Shown here piece by piece: positions 1-7,336 of a stretch of 36,867 bases of DNA. Position 1 is the first letter of the stretch. Every line of letters starts with the position of its first letter. The position numbers were made by a program, and so were the translations under genes. The notes under the pieces were generated by a model. That model did no database searches. It worked only from the letters and a program-made list of their open reading frames with translations, and was not told the DNA's origin. Source of the stretch: Nitrospira sp. (GTDB taxonomy: Bacteria > Nitrospirota > Nitrospiria > Nitrospirales > Nitrospiraceae); contig JAOUPN010000007.1 of the NCBI GenBank assembly GCA_029879905.1, positions 1 through 36,867 of the forward strand. The letters run 5' to 3'.

Positions 1-885
1 TTTGAGCGGCTCAGGCTGCGGAAGACTGTGGCCCATGGAGGCATACGCGGCTTCCCAGCGACGCTTGAATTCCTCAAACCCCAGCTTCTCGATGACGAAT
101 TTCATCCGGGCTTTATTGCGATTTTTCCTGTTCCCCAATGTATCGAATACTTTGATGACGGCTTCGATGCTGGGGATCAATTCATCCATCGGCGTAAAAT
201 CACGCAGCAATTGCGCCATCCTCGGTAACGACCCCAGCCCCCCACCGGCAATCATCCGAAAGCCGATCTCACCATCGGCACGCTTGACCGCCAGCAAACC
301 GATATCGTGAATGGGAGTCAGCGCACAATCATGAGCGCAGCCCGAAAAGGCGATTTTGAATTTTCGTGGCATGCTCTGATTGAGCGGATTGCGCAAGAGA
401 TGATAGGCCACGGTTTTGGCATAGGGCGTCACATCAAACACTTCTCCACGGCAGACCCCGGCCAAATGGCATGCGGTCACGTTCCTCACGGTATTGGCGC
501 AGGCCTCTCTCGTGGTCAGTCCCACTTCCGCCAATCCACGCATGATCGTCGGCACATCCTTGAGCTCGACGAAGTGCAATTGAATATCTTGGCGAGTCGT
601 GACGTGCCCCACGCCGGTGGCATATCGATCGGCTAACTCGGCGACACGTCGCACTTGATTGGCGGAAAGTCCGCCAAAGGGGACCTTGATCCGCACCATC
701 TGCACGCCTGGCTGCCGCTGTCCATAGATCCCAAACTGGAGACGAAACGGTTTAAACAGATCGGTAGAAACATCCCCTCCCAAACAACGCATGGCCTCGG
801 TTTCAAAGGTATCGATTTCTTCCGCAATGGCCGGCGGAATGGGAGCTGTCTTGACCTCTATCGTTTTGAGCGGTTGGGGAGTCAT
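1..885 (-). CDS. Nitrite/sulfite reductase (siroheme, 4Fe-4S), N-terminal 295 residues, truncated by window edge
   Basis: The ORF is open to the left edge, so it is missing from the ORF track. Reverse translation starts MTPQPLKTIEVKTAPIPP at an ATG preceded by AGGAG at 8 nt spacing. Residues about 45-125 match the ferredoxin-like half domain of nitrite/sulfite reductases (GHVTTRQDIQLHFVEL), and residues 130-270 match the 4Fe-4S/siroheme half domain. The ligand pattern is visible: TACHLAGVC (C139, C145) and FSGCAHDC (C183, C187), i.e. C-x5-C then C-x3-C. The family reduces nitrite to ammonia or sulfite to sulfide with six electrons; which substrate applies cannot be told from this part. Having the four cysteines in the first repeat is unlike classic plant NirA or SiR-HP. 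The Rrf2 regulator lies 71 bp upstream on the same strand, so co-transcription is likely. Confidence 0.88.
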   Translation of the reverse strand, partial: MTPQPLKTIEVKTAPIPPAIAEEIDTFETEAMRCLGGDVSTDLFKPFRLQFGIYGQRQPGVQMVRIKVPFGGLSANQVRRVAELADRYATGVGHVTTRQDIQLHFVELKDVPTIMRGLAEVGLTTREACANTVRNVTACHLAGVCRGEVFDVTPYAKTVAYHLLRNPLNQSMPRKFKIAFSGCAHDCALTPIHDIGLLAVKRADGEIGFRMIAGGGLGSLPRMAQLLRDFTPMDELIPSIEAVIKVFDTLGNRKNRNKARMKFVIEKLGFEEFKRRWEAAYASMGHSLPQPEPLK

Positions 886-956
886 GGGTGCATCTCCTCT
901 TGCGACTATTCGCGTCGGACAGACGTATCTCTGTCATGAAACAACAATGAGACTGC

Positions 957-1403
957 TCAGATGTGATACATGAGATTATGCCGATCGTCGATCTCCCGCT
1001 GACGATCTACCAACTCATCAATCGTGATCTTTTGTAATACGTCGTGTTCGGCTTGCGCGACTTGGTTCCAGACATGCCCGAGCAACTGGTCCTGCTTAGG
1101 TTGATGCCCGGCACTTCGCGAATCATGGATGACTCGGTGGAAGACCGGACCTTCAAGAACCTCAAGCACATCAGCGACAGACAGCGTCGATGGTTCTCTG
1201 AGCAATCTGTACCCGCCCTGTGCGCCTCGAAGGCTATCGATAATTCCTGCTCGTTTCATTGCATGGAGGACTTGCTCGAGGAATTTGATCGGTATCGCTT
1301 GGCGCCGCGCAATGGCGCGTGCTTGAACGGGAGCCTCCTTCGCATTCATCGCGAGGTCAATTACCGCCATAATTCCATAGGTGGAGCGACGAGACACCTT
1401 CAT
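957..1403 (-). CDS. Rrf2-family transcriptional regulator
   Basis: This 148-residue protein has the typical Rrf2 opening (MKVSRRSTYGIMAVIDLA), a winged helix over residues 1-65, and the GAQGGYRL wing motif followed by a LSVADVLEVLEGP dimerisation helix. Members of the family sense Fe-S status, nitric oxide or cysteine metabolites. The three cysteines that ligate a cluster in IscR and NsrR are absent: the loop FHRVIHDSRSAGHQPKQ has none. That points to a CymR-like metabolite or partner-sensing mode rather than Fe-S sensing; this is inference. It sits just upstream of the siroheme reductase on the same strand and probably controls both itself and that gene through the repeats in its promoter. 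Confidence 0.88.
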   Translation of the reverse strand: MKVSRRSTYGIMAVIDLAMNAKEAPVQARAIARRQAIPIKFLEQVLHAMKRAGIIDSLRGAQGGYRLLREPSTLSVADVLEVLEGPVFHRVIHDSRSAGHQPKQDQLLGHVWNQVAQAEHDVLQKITIDELVDRQREIDDRHNLMYHI

Positions 1404-1410
1404 TCTTGAG

Positions 1411-1463
1411 TATTCCCGTAGGAATTATGGAATTATATACCCATTTGCTTCGCTGGCTGTCAA
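1411..1463 (-). promoter_or_regulatory. Promoter and operator-like repeats for the Rrf2/reductase operon
   Basis: Read on the minus strand, a perfect -35 TTGACA (1463-1458) is followed after 18 bp by TATATA (1439-1434), with TATAAT overlapping it at 20 bp. Downstream of the -10 lies the inverted repeat ATTCC-TACG-GGAAT, seen on the plus strand at 1412-1425, and the plus strand also carries GGAATTAT twice in tandem (1421-1436). Repeats overlapping and following the -10 fit a repressor site. Autoregulation by the Rrf2 protein is inferred. Confidence 0.6.
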
Positions 1464-1823
1464 GCTCTCACAGACTGTCCCACGGCATTCTTGAGAAAGA
1501 GGCTCCCAACAATTCGCGGCCCGCCCTCCTGCGCTCAACCGATATATACTCATAACCCTTTACGCAGTCGTCTATTCACCACATATCTCAATCCTGTGGC
1601 ATGAACTTCTCTCCTAGGATATTGCCACTCCCAAGTTACCCACCAGGTCTCCTTACTTAATCCGAACGTGTCGCCTTCCACACACTTCCAACATGAGAAA
1701 CATGATAGACGGAACCCTTTTTAGCCCCCCCTGCTCAACCTATTACATGGGCTGCGATCACCGCCACGCAAGGGCAATTGGCTCAATAGAGAATCGTACG
1801 GCGGCTCAGCGCACAAAAAGGAT
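1464..1823. other. Intergenic stretch with no gene seen
   Basis: About 360 bases between the divergent Rrf2 and Fis-like genes. All six frames are broken by frequent stops, and no convincing tRNA, terminator hairpin or repeat was found by eye. It is noticeably more pyrimidine-rich and less coding-like than its surroundings. Confidence 0.5.
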
Positions 1824-1852
1824 TTGACATCGTCGGATCCCTGGGCAATAAT
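1824..1852 (+). promoter_or_regulatory. Sigma70-type promoter of the Fis-like gene
   Basis: TTGACA at 1824-1829 is followed by a 17-bp spacer and AATAAT at 1847-1852. The predicted transcript start near 1859 leaves a leader of only about 23 nt before the ATG at 1882. Confidence 0.6.
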
Positions 1853-1881
1853 CCGCCCGCTTTTCTTCTTGTGGTACCTTC

Positions 1882-2475
1882 ATGGCAGTACCGTCACCCG
1901 TATTAACAGTTCTCTTACTGACCGCAGACACAGACGTGCAGGCTCAGTTCAAACAGGCGCTAAAGGACGCATCCCTTACCATAGTCCGCGACTCGGCCGC
2001 ATTCCAGAAAGAAACCGCCAAACATCATTTTGATGCCGTGGTCATGGAATCGCGTGGGACAGCAGAGAAATCTTTGTTGCTTCCGGCCCATGTCGATCCG
2101 TCCAACACCTTGATCATTACCGGTTCCCGAGCCGTATTGAAGAAAGCCGCAAAAACCATTCACCTCCTGAATCCCTCTGCAGGACACCCGTCCCACCAAG
2201 GGAAAAACCGTGACACTTCGATTGAAAGTTACCTTGAAACAAAGATGGGGGACTTCGTGCGGGGCATGAGAAACGGATCGGCAAAAAACCTGCATCCGAT
2301 TTTGATTTCTGCCGTTGAGCGCCCCTTAATTGCATCCGTACTCCAAGAAACGAAAGGGAATCAGATTCAGGCAGCCGGTCTTCTTGGGCTTAATCGCAAC
2401 ACATTGCGCAAAAAAATCACCGAATTGCATATTCCCGTCAAACGCAGCAAAAACAAATCGCGGCCGGCGGCGTAA
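1882..2475 (+). CDS. Fis-family DNA-binding protein with degenerate receiver-like N-terminus
   Basis: The last 70-odd residues of this 197-residue protein carry a Fis-type helix-turn-helix: VERPLIASVLQETKGNQIQAAGLLGLNRNTLRKKI closely follows the E. coli Fis pattern (QPLLDMVMQYTRGNQTRAA..GINRGTLRKKL). Residues 8-95 look like a response-regulator fold (VLTVLLLTADTD, FDAVVMES) but have no clear phospho-acceptor aspartate, with MES where LLD would be. It is therefore probably a constitutive or partner-controlled DNA-binding protein rather than a phosphorylated regulator; this is inference. The ATG at 1882 has no clear Shine-Dalgarno sequence. HU follows 83 bp downstream on the same strand, giving two nucleoid-type proteins side by side. 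Confidence 0.8.
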   Translation: MAVPSPVLTVLLLTADTDVQAQFKQALKDASLTIVRDSAAFQKETAKHHFDAVVMESRGTAEKSLLLPAHVDPSNTLIITGSRAVLKKAAKTIHLLNPSAGHPSHQGKNRDTSIESYLETKMGDFVRGMRNGSAKNLHPILISAVERPLIASVLQETKGNQIQAAGLLGLNRNTLRKKITELHIPVKRSKNKSRPAA

Positions 2476-2558
2476 TACACTATTCGCTTGAGAGCCTATT
2501 CACTGCAAATTTCACCACGAAGATCGATCACTTCACGTGCACATAAGGAGGAGACTCG

Positions 2559-2831
2559 ATGACAAAAGAAGAACTCATCGCAAAAATGGCCGCATCCGCC
2601 GGAATCACGAAAGTCGCAGCAGGAACAGCACTTGAGGCTTTCACCGGAGCAGTGACGTCTTCCTTAAAAAAGGGTAAGCGCGTGTCACTCGTCAATTTCG
2701 GGACATTTACGATCTCCAAACGGAAAGCACGAATGGGCAGGAATCCCCGAACCGGAGAAACCCTGCGTATTCCGGCGACGAAAGTGCCGAAGTTTTCCGC
2801 AGGGAAAGAGTTGAAGTCGGCCGTGAAGTAA
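2559..2831 (+). CDS. hup: DNA-binding protein HU
   Basis: This 90-residue protein has the full HU/IHF fold: the opening MTKEELIAKMAASAGI, the central VSLVNFGTFTISKRKARMGRNPRTGE stretch and the terminal PKFSAGKELKSAVK. The GRNPRTGE beta-arm, with the proline that intercalates in DNA, is intact. It binds and bends DNA non-specifically and compacts the chromosome. The start is set by a strong AAGGAGG eight bases before the ATG. A terminator hairpin begins 49 bp after the stop, so it is probably monocistronic or ends a short unit with the Fis-like gene. Confidence 0.95.
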   Translation: MTKEELIAKMAASAGITKVAAGTALEAFTGAVTSSLKKGKRVSLVNFGTFTISKRKARMGRNPRTGETLRIPATKVPKFSAGKELKSAVK

Positions 2832-2880
2832 CCTGCCCGCACTCGGCTACCGGCCAAGAGAAGGAGTCTTCTACTCGCCA

Positions 2881-2912
2881 CAAAGGGGGCTTTCTCCCTC
2901 TTTGCTTTTCTT
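2881..2912 (+). terminator. Rho-independent terminator after HU
   Basis: CAAAGGGGG (2881-2889) pairs with CCCTCTTTG (2896-2904) over nine base pairs including one G-T wobble, with a six-base loop, followed by the T-rich CTTTTCTT. Confidence 0.75.
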
Positions 2913-2940
2913 GACACGCCAGGCAGGCCTATATTAGCAT
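2911..2940 (+). promoter_or_regulatory. Probable tRNA-Val promoter
   Basis: A perfect TTGACA (2911-2916) abuts the HU terminator. Candidate -10 elements are TATTAG (2932-2937, 15 bp spacer) or TAGCAT (2935-2940, 18 bp spacer). The -10 choice is uncertain. Confidence 0.45.
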
Positions 2941-2955
2941 GTCCGGTCGGACGAT

Positions 2956-3030
2956 AGGCGCGTAGCTCAGGGGGAGAGCGCTACCTTGACACGGTAGAGG
3001 TCGACGGTTCAAGACCGTCCGCGCCTACCA
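2956..3030 (+). tRNA. tRNA-Val (anticodon GAC)
   Basis: A full cloverleaf can be drawn. The acceptor AGGCGCG pairs perfectly with CGCGCCT; the D arm is GCTC/GAGC; the anticodon stem CTACC/GGTAG has loop TTGACAC, giving anticodon GAC for valine codons GUC/GUU; the T arm is GACGG-TTCAAGA-CCGTC. The CCA end is encoded at 3028-3030. It lies between HU and thrS on the same strand. Confidence 0.95.
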
Positions 3031-3037
3031 TTTTGCC

Positions 3038-3080
3038 AAGGCATCCCATCGCCTCTCAGAGGCGGGGTGCCTTTATTGTT
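3038..3080 (+). terminator. Terminator hairpin between tRNA-Val and thrS
   Basis: AAGGCATCCC (3038-3047) pairs with GGGGTGCCTT (3064-3073) over ten base pairs with one T-G wobble. An inner GCCTC/GAGGC stem stacks inside, and the T-rich TTATTGTTTG follows. It should end the tRNA transcript and may attenuate read-through into thrS. It also shows that the track's 3033 start for thrS is wrong. Confidence 0.7.
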
Positions 3081-3110
3081 TGTGCTCGTGACCCAATTAC
3101 GACAACCGCA

Positions 3111-5030
3111 ATGAATATTGACGTCAAAAACGGTCCTAGCGGAGAGGTCCAGCCTGGCCAGACGGTAGGAGCCGCGCTGTCTGCCTTGGGCATTCCTCTC
3201 AACCCCGACCTGTTGGCGGCCAGAGTCAACGGCGCCGTTGTCGACCTATCCTACCCTCTGGCGGAAGATGCCACCATCGAGCCGCTCAGGTTCGACAGTC
3301 AAGAGGGTCGTGAAGTGTACCGGCACAGCAGCACACACATCATGGCACAGGCCGTGAAGGAACTGTTCCCGACGGCACAATTGACGATCGGACCGGCACT
3401 GGAAGACAGCTTCTACTATGATTTCGCTTACGACAGACCCTTCACACCGGAAGACCTCGAAAAGATCGAAGAACGAGCCCGTGACATTGCCAAACGTAAG
3501 CTTCCCATCACGAGACAGGAATTTTCCAAACAAGAAGCAATCGAATTCTTCAAAGCACGCGGAGAACAGTACAAAGTCGAATTGATCGAGGGGTTTCCGG
3601 AGAACGAGCCGATTTCTGCCTATACGCAAGGAGACTTCATCGACCTCTGTCGCGGTCCGCATTTGCCTTCGACCGGCCATGTCGGCGCATTCAAGCTCCT
3701 CTCAACCGGAGGGGCCTATTGGCGCGGAGACGAGCGCAACCCCATGTTGCAGCGCATTTACGGCACCTCGTTCCCGACCAAAGCGGAGCTGGACGCGCAT
3801 CTGGCCCGCCTGGAAGAAATCAAGCGGCGTGACCACAGAAAAGTGGGGAAAGATCTGGACTTGATTTCCGTCCAAGATGAGATCGGTCCAGGCTTGGTAC
3901 TCTGGCATCCCAAAGGCGCGGCAATCCGACTCCTCATCGAAAACTTCTGGCGCGACCAACATATCAAGGGCGGCTATGAGTTGGTCTACTCTCCTCATGT
4001 TGCACGTCTGGATCTGTGGAAAACCAGCGGACATGTCGATTACTATCAAGATAATATGTTCGCCGCAATGAAGCTGGAAGGGAGCGAGTATCAGCTCAAG
4101 CCCATGAACTGCCCCTACCACATCATGATCTACAAGTCCCATCTCCGCAGCTATCGGGACCTTCCCATCCGCTACGGCGAACTGGGAACCGTGTATCGCT
4201 ATGAACGGACCGGCGTCCTGCACGGATTATTGCGTGTGCGAGGATTCACTCAAGACGACGCTCACATATTCTGTCGCCCCGATCAGATTGAGTCGGAAGT
4301 CAGCCGGGTCCTGGATTTTACGTTTTTCATCCTGCAGACATTCGGGTTCAGCGAATTTGAGGTATTTCTCTCGACCAGACCGGATGAATCGGTCGGCGCT
4401 GAGGAACACTGGATCCTGGCCACGACCGCGCTGGAAGCCGCGATCAAGAGCAGGAATATCCCCTATCGCCTTGACCCCGGAGGAGGAGCCTTCTACGGCC
4501 CCAAAATCGACATCAAGATCAAGGACGCATTGGGCCGCTCCTGGCAATGCTCTACCGTCCAAGTTGATTTTAATAACCCGGAACGGTTTAAACTCAGCTA
4601 CATCGGCGAGGACGGCAAAGCCCATCAGCCCATCATGATCCATCGAGCCTTGATGGGTTCAATCGAACGGTTTTTCGGAATTTTGATCGAACATTACGGG
4701 GGATCATTCCCCCCATGGCTGGCACCGGTTCAAGCCACGGTGATGAATATCACGGACAGCCAACGGGACTATGCGGACTCAGTGGCCACGACCCTAAAAA
4801 CCGCAGGGTTTCGAGTCGAAACCGACATCCGGAATGAAAAAATCGGATTTAAAATCCGCGAAGCGGAAAAGGCAAAAGTCCCGTTCATGTTGGTGGCAGG
4901 AGGACGCGAGGTGCAAGAGGGCACCGTCTCGGTCAGAGGCCGAAGCGGCGCAAATCTTGGCAGCATGACGGTCGCACGCTTTACCGAACTCTTGCGTACC
5001 GAGACCACGCATATCCGGCAAGAACTGTAA
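3111..5030 (+). CDS. thrS: Threonyl-tRNA synthetase
   Basis: This class II synthetase of 639 residues charges tRNA-Thr. The order is complete: TGS domain (1-62), editing/SAD domain with the HSSTHIMAQA motif (H72, H76), the catalytic core with PMNCPYHIMIY and RYERTGVLHGLLRVRGFTQDDAHIFC, motif 3 around HRALMGSIERFFGILIEH, and the anticodon-binding domain at the C-terminus (APVQATVMNI onward). I start it at the ATG at 3111 because the TGS domain begins there; the track start at 3033 would translate through the terminator hairpin. No strong Shine-Dalgarno precedes this ATG. infC follows after 22 bp, the conserved thrS-infC-rpmI-rplT order. Confidence 0.96.
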   Translation: MNIDVKNGPSGEVQPGQTVGAALSALGIPLNPDLLAARVNGAVVDLSYPLAEDATIEPLRFDSQEGREVYRHSSTHIMAQAVKELFPTAQLTIGPALEDSFYYDFAYDRPFTPEDLEKIEERARDIAKRKLPITRQEFSKQEAIEFFKARGEQYKVELIEGFPENEPISAYTQGDFIDLCRGPHLPSTGHVGAFKLLSTGGAYWRGDERNPMLQRIYGTSFPTKAELDAHLARLEEIKRRDHRKVGKDLDLISVQDEIGPGLVLWHPKGAAIRLLIENFWRDQHIKGGYELVYSPHVARLDLWKTSGHVDYYQDNMFAAMKLEGSEYQLKPMNCPYHIMIYKSHLRSYRDLPIRYGELGTVYRYERTGVLHGLLRVRGFTQDDAHIFCRPDQIESEVSRVLDFTFFILQTFGFSEFEVFLSTRPDESVGAEEHWILATTALEAAIKSRNIPYRLDPGGGAFYGPKIDIKIKDALGRSWQCSTVQVDFNNPERFKLSYIGEDGKAHQPIMIHRALMGSIERFFGILIEHYGGSFPPWLAPVQATVMNITDSQRDYADSVATTLKTAGFRVETDIRNEKIGFKIREAEKAKVPFMLVAGGREVQEGTVSVRGRSGANLGSMTVARFTELLRTETTHIRQEL

Positions 5031-5040
5031 CCTATACACG

Positions 5041-5055
5041 AGGAGGTGGCTTATC
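5041..5055 (+). promoter_or_regulatory. Strong ribosome binding site in front of an ATC start codon (infC)
   Basis: AGGAGG at 5041-5046 is followed by six bases (TGGCTT) and then ATC at 5053, in frame with infC. The GTG used by the ORF track at 5071 has no Shine-Dalgarno at a usable distance. Rare AUU/AUC starts are a known feature of infC and allow IF3 to repress its own translation. Confidence 0.75.
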
Positions 5056-5562
5056 GTTCCGAAACTGCGCGTGAATCGTGAAATCCGGGTCCGAGAAATA
5101 CGGGTGATCGGTCCAGAGGGAGAACAGCTAGGAATTCTCCCGACGCCGGAGGCCTTTCGTCAAGCCCAAGAAAACGGCTATGACTTGGTCGAGGTGGCCC
5201 CGACCTCTGTACCTCCGGTCTGTCGGATTATGGACTACGGCAAATATAAATATGAGCTCAGCAAGAAAGACCATCAGAGTCGGCGCCATCAAAAGTCCAC
5301 GCAGGTAAAGGAAATCAAGCTGCGTCCGCGCACGGATAAGCACGACTTGGAAATCAAGGTTCGGCAAATGAAGACCTTCCTCGAGGAAGGGAACAAGACT
5401 AAGGTGACCCTCACATTCCGAGGTCGTGAAATGGCCAACCAGGAGATGGGTCGCAACGTGATGAACTCGGTGATCGAACAGCTGGCTCAGTGCGGCACAA
5501 TCGAGTATGCTCCTCGCATGGAGGGACGGAATTTGATCATGATCGTGGCACCGAAGAATTGA
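5053..5562 (+). CDS. infC: Translation initiation factor IF-3
   Basis: IF-3 binds the 30S subunit, prevents premature 50S joining and checks the start codon and initiator tRNA. From the ATC at 5053 the protein is 169 residues and reads (M)VPKLRVNREIRVREIRVIGPEGEQLG, the usual IF-3 N-terminus. The GTG in the track would cut off six residues that belong to the family pattern. The N domain, the lysine-rich linker (KYKYELSKKDHQSRRHQK) and the C domain (VKEIKLRPRTDKHDLEIKVRQMKTFLEEGNKTKVTLTFRGREM) are all present. Second in the thrS-infC-rpmI-rplT cluster. The non-canonical start implies autoregulation as in E. coli, which is inference here. Confidence 0.95.
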   Translation: MVPKLRVNREIRVREIRVIGPEGEQLGILPTPEAFRQAQENGYDLVEVAPTSVPPVCRIMDYGKYKYELSKKDHQSRRHQKSTQVKEIKLRPRTDKHDLEIKVRQMKTFLEEGNKTKVTLTFRGREMANQEMGRNVMNSVIEQLAQCGTIEYAPRMEGRNLIMIVAPKN

Positions 5563-5606
5563 CAGACACCTGATACAATTCGACTCATAAAAGGAACCGA
5601 CGCGCT

Positions 5607-5801
5607 ATGAAGATGAAAACGCATAAAGGCACCAGTAAACGATTCGCCAAAACCGGCAGCGGGAAGATCGTCAGGCGAAAGGCCGGCAAACGTCATTTAC
5701 TGTCCCATAAGGCACGCGACCGCAAACGCCGCTTGAGCGGTACCACCGTCGTAGATGCCACTGCTACCACAGCCTTGAATCGGCTGCTTCCGCATTCGTG
5801 A
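5607..5801 (+). CDS. rpmI: 50S ribosomal protein L35
   Basis: This 64-residue basic protein carries the L35 signature [43 protein letters not shown]. The start is supported by AAAAGGA eleven bases upstream of the ATG. It lies 44 bp after infC and 42 bp before rplT, the normal order of the IF3-L35-L20 operon. Confidence 0.96.
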   Translation: MKMKTHKGTSKRFAKTGSGKIVRRKAGKRHLLSHKARDRKRRLSGTTVVDATATTALNRLLPHS

Positions 5802-5843
5802 TGTAAGACGGAGAGTTTTTCGCACGCAAAAGGAGTATGGATC

Positions 5844-6209
5844 ATGCCTCGAGCAAAAGGTGGGCCGAAAACACGACATCGAAGAAACAAACGGCTGAAG
5901 TTAGCCAAAGGGCAATATGGCGCAAAGAGTCGGCTGTTCCGGTCAGCGACGGAGAGCGTTGATAAGGGATTGACCTATGCCTACGCGGGCCGTAAGGATC
6001 GAAAGGGCGATTTTCGTCGTCTCTGGATCGCACGTATCAGCGCAGCGGTACGGAACCACGGGCTGACGTACGGCCGCTTCATCAATGCCCTCAAGAAAGC
6101 GAACGTGCTGTTGGATCGCAAAGTCCTGTCCGACATGGCGATCAAAGATGCAGCCGGCTTTGAGAAGCTGATCGATCTGGCCAGACAACATCTGCCGGCC
6201 GCGGCCTAG
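5844..6209 (+). CDS. rplT: 50S ribosomal protein L20
   Basis: L20 is an early 23S rRNA assembly protein and, in several bacteria, represses its own operon. The 121 residues follow the family throughout: MPRAKGGPKTRHRRNKRLKLAKGQYGAKSRLFR, then RRLWIARISAAVRNHGLTYGRFINALKKANVLLDRKVLSDMAI. AAAGGAG precedes the ATG. The operon ends here, with no pheS/pheT downstream as in E. coli; a convergent gene and a strong hairpin follow instead. Confidence 0.97.
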   Translation: MPRAKGGPKTRHRRNKRLKLAKGQYGAKSRLFRSATESVDKGLTYAYAGRKDRKGDFRRLWIARISAAVRNHGLTYGRFINALKKANVLLDRKVLSDMAIKDAAGFEKLIDLARQHLPAAA

Positions 6210-6238
6210 CCCACATACTCTGCAGGAGACACTCGACA

Positions 6239-6265
6239 CAGGGAGCGACATGATGTTGCTCCCTG
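6239..6265. terminator. Strong hairpin between convergent rplT and methyltransferase-like gene
   Basis: CAGGGAGC (6239-6246) pairs perfectly with GCTCCCTG (6258-6265), and the stem continues inward through CGACA/TGTTG with one wobble to a three-base loop. No T-tract follows on either strand, so its role as a terminator is inferred from position. Confidence 0.5.
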
Positions 6266-6342
6266 CGCCTGTTCGAACTGGCTGTTGCCTGCATCTTGCC
6301 TATTCGGCATGCAGCTATAGCCCTCAGACGGCCATACCGACA

Positions 6343-7191
6343 TCAGCAGCATCGCCACCACGAGACAACCGGCGGAATCCGGCGTGGGCGCACCGTGCTT
6401 CTCACTTCACAGGAATTCTCGAACTGTAAACCGGCCCTTCGGCACCGATCGAATGCGATCATAGCCTCTTCGCAACCTTGATTGACCATCACAAATAATC
6501 CGCCAGGAGACAGGTTCTCCGCAACTCGCCTAAACAGGGTGTGGGGAGACAGCACACGCAACGGCATACGCCAAGCCAATACCGGTGCGGCACTGACAAA
6601 GGGGAACCAGGCAATGATGGTGTCGGCCGAATCCGTGTACTGCGTATAGTCACAAACCTTGAACGAAGTCCTCGGCAAATCCGCCACATAGCCTTGGGCA
6701 TAATCCCATCGACTGTAGCCGTTCGAGTAGATGCGATACCCCTCGACCTCCACACCGGTTAACGATGCCGGAGAGAAAAAAGCATGGAGGGCACGTGCGT
6801 ACCAAAAGTTCGATGCACCGACATCATGCATCACACCACCGACCGGTCGAGGTTTCCCCAAGAAGGTCCAGGCCTGATCAAGGATGTCGAGATAATCATA
6901 ACTCTTGATCGCGGTCATCACTGCGTATTGTTGCTCGAACCGAACGTCGAAACGGCGTTGCAACACCGCAATTCTGGCTAACCGCTTCCCGCGAAACTGG
7001 GTCAAGTGCCCTACCGGCGTTTCGCGATACAGCCCACGAGACCATTTCAGCCCGTCGCTCAGCCGATACCACAAGGCATGATAGCCCGAGCGAAACCGTT
7101 GGGAGAATGAATACCGTGATTGAGGCAACGGAGCATCGAGAGGCAAGACCTCTTTCACGTCGGTCGTCTCGGATAACAGAACCGTGTCCAT
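6343..7191 (-). CDS. Class I SAM-dependent methyltransferase-like protein
   Basis: The protein shows a weak Rossmann methyltransferase layout. A nucleotide-binding-like stretch VGGVMHDVGASNFWYARALHAFF is followed by an acidic strand end (LTGVEVEGYRIY), a motif II/IV-like TIIAWFPFV and a motif VI-like LFRRVAENLSPGGLFVMVNQG. The glycine-rich loop is atypical (DVGASNF), so activity is not assured and I cannot name a substrate. I use the ATG at 7191 (MDTVLLSETTDV, 282 residues). The track start at 7236 has no Shine-Dalgarno and collides with a plus-strand ribosome binding site at 7223-7234. It stands alone, convergent with rplT. Confidence 0.55.
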   Translation of the reverse strand: MDTVLLSETTDVKEVLPLDAPLPQSRYSFSQRFRSGYHALWYRLSDGLKWSRGLYRETPVGHLTQFRGKRLARIAVLQRRFDVRFEQQYAVMTAIKSYDYLDILDQAWTFLGKPRPVGGVMHDVGASNFWYARALHAFFSPASLTGVEVEGYRIYSNGYSRWDYAQGYVADLPRTSFKVCDYTQYTDSADTIIAWFPFVSAAPVLAWRMPLRVLSPHTLFRRVAENLSPGGLFVMVNQGCEEAMIAFDRCRRAGLQFENSCEVRSTVRPRRIPPVVSWWRCC

Positions 7192-7234
7192 ATCGTCTTT
7201 TCGGTCAAAATCGTGGCGAGCTGAAGGAGGAAAC

Positions 7235-7336
7235 ATGCAGAAAATTCATCATGCGAACGTACCCGGCTTATTCAAATTGTCAGCAGATTTATGGCCAAAG
7301 TTCCGAGCACGGGGATTCACCCAGGCACGGAATTGA
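7235..7336 (+). CDS. Possible small ORF (33 residues) with a strong ribosome binding site
   Basis: GAAGGAGGAAAC directly precedes ATG at 7235 and opens MQKIHHANVPGLFKLSADLWPKFRARGFTQARN before TGA at 7334. It is below the track's length limit. The ribosome binding site is the best in this region, and the amino-acid composition looks natural. It may be a real micro-protein or the 5' end of a gene that has since frameshifted into the next frame (see 7291-7428 and 7425-7751). No family recognised. Confidence 0.3.
   Translation: MQKIHHANVPGLFKLSADLWPKFRARGFTQARN

Noticed and set aside
2-636. Plus-strand ORFs at the left edge (2-310, 307-636)
   Set aside because: They are shadows of the truncated siroheme reductase on the minus strand, which the track misses because it has no stop inside the window.
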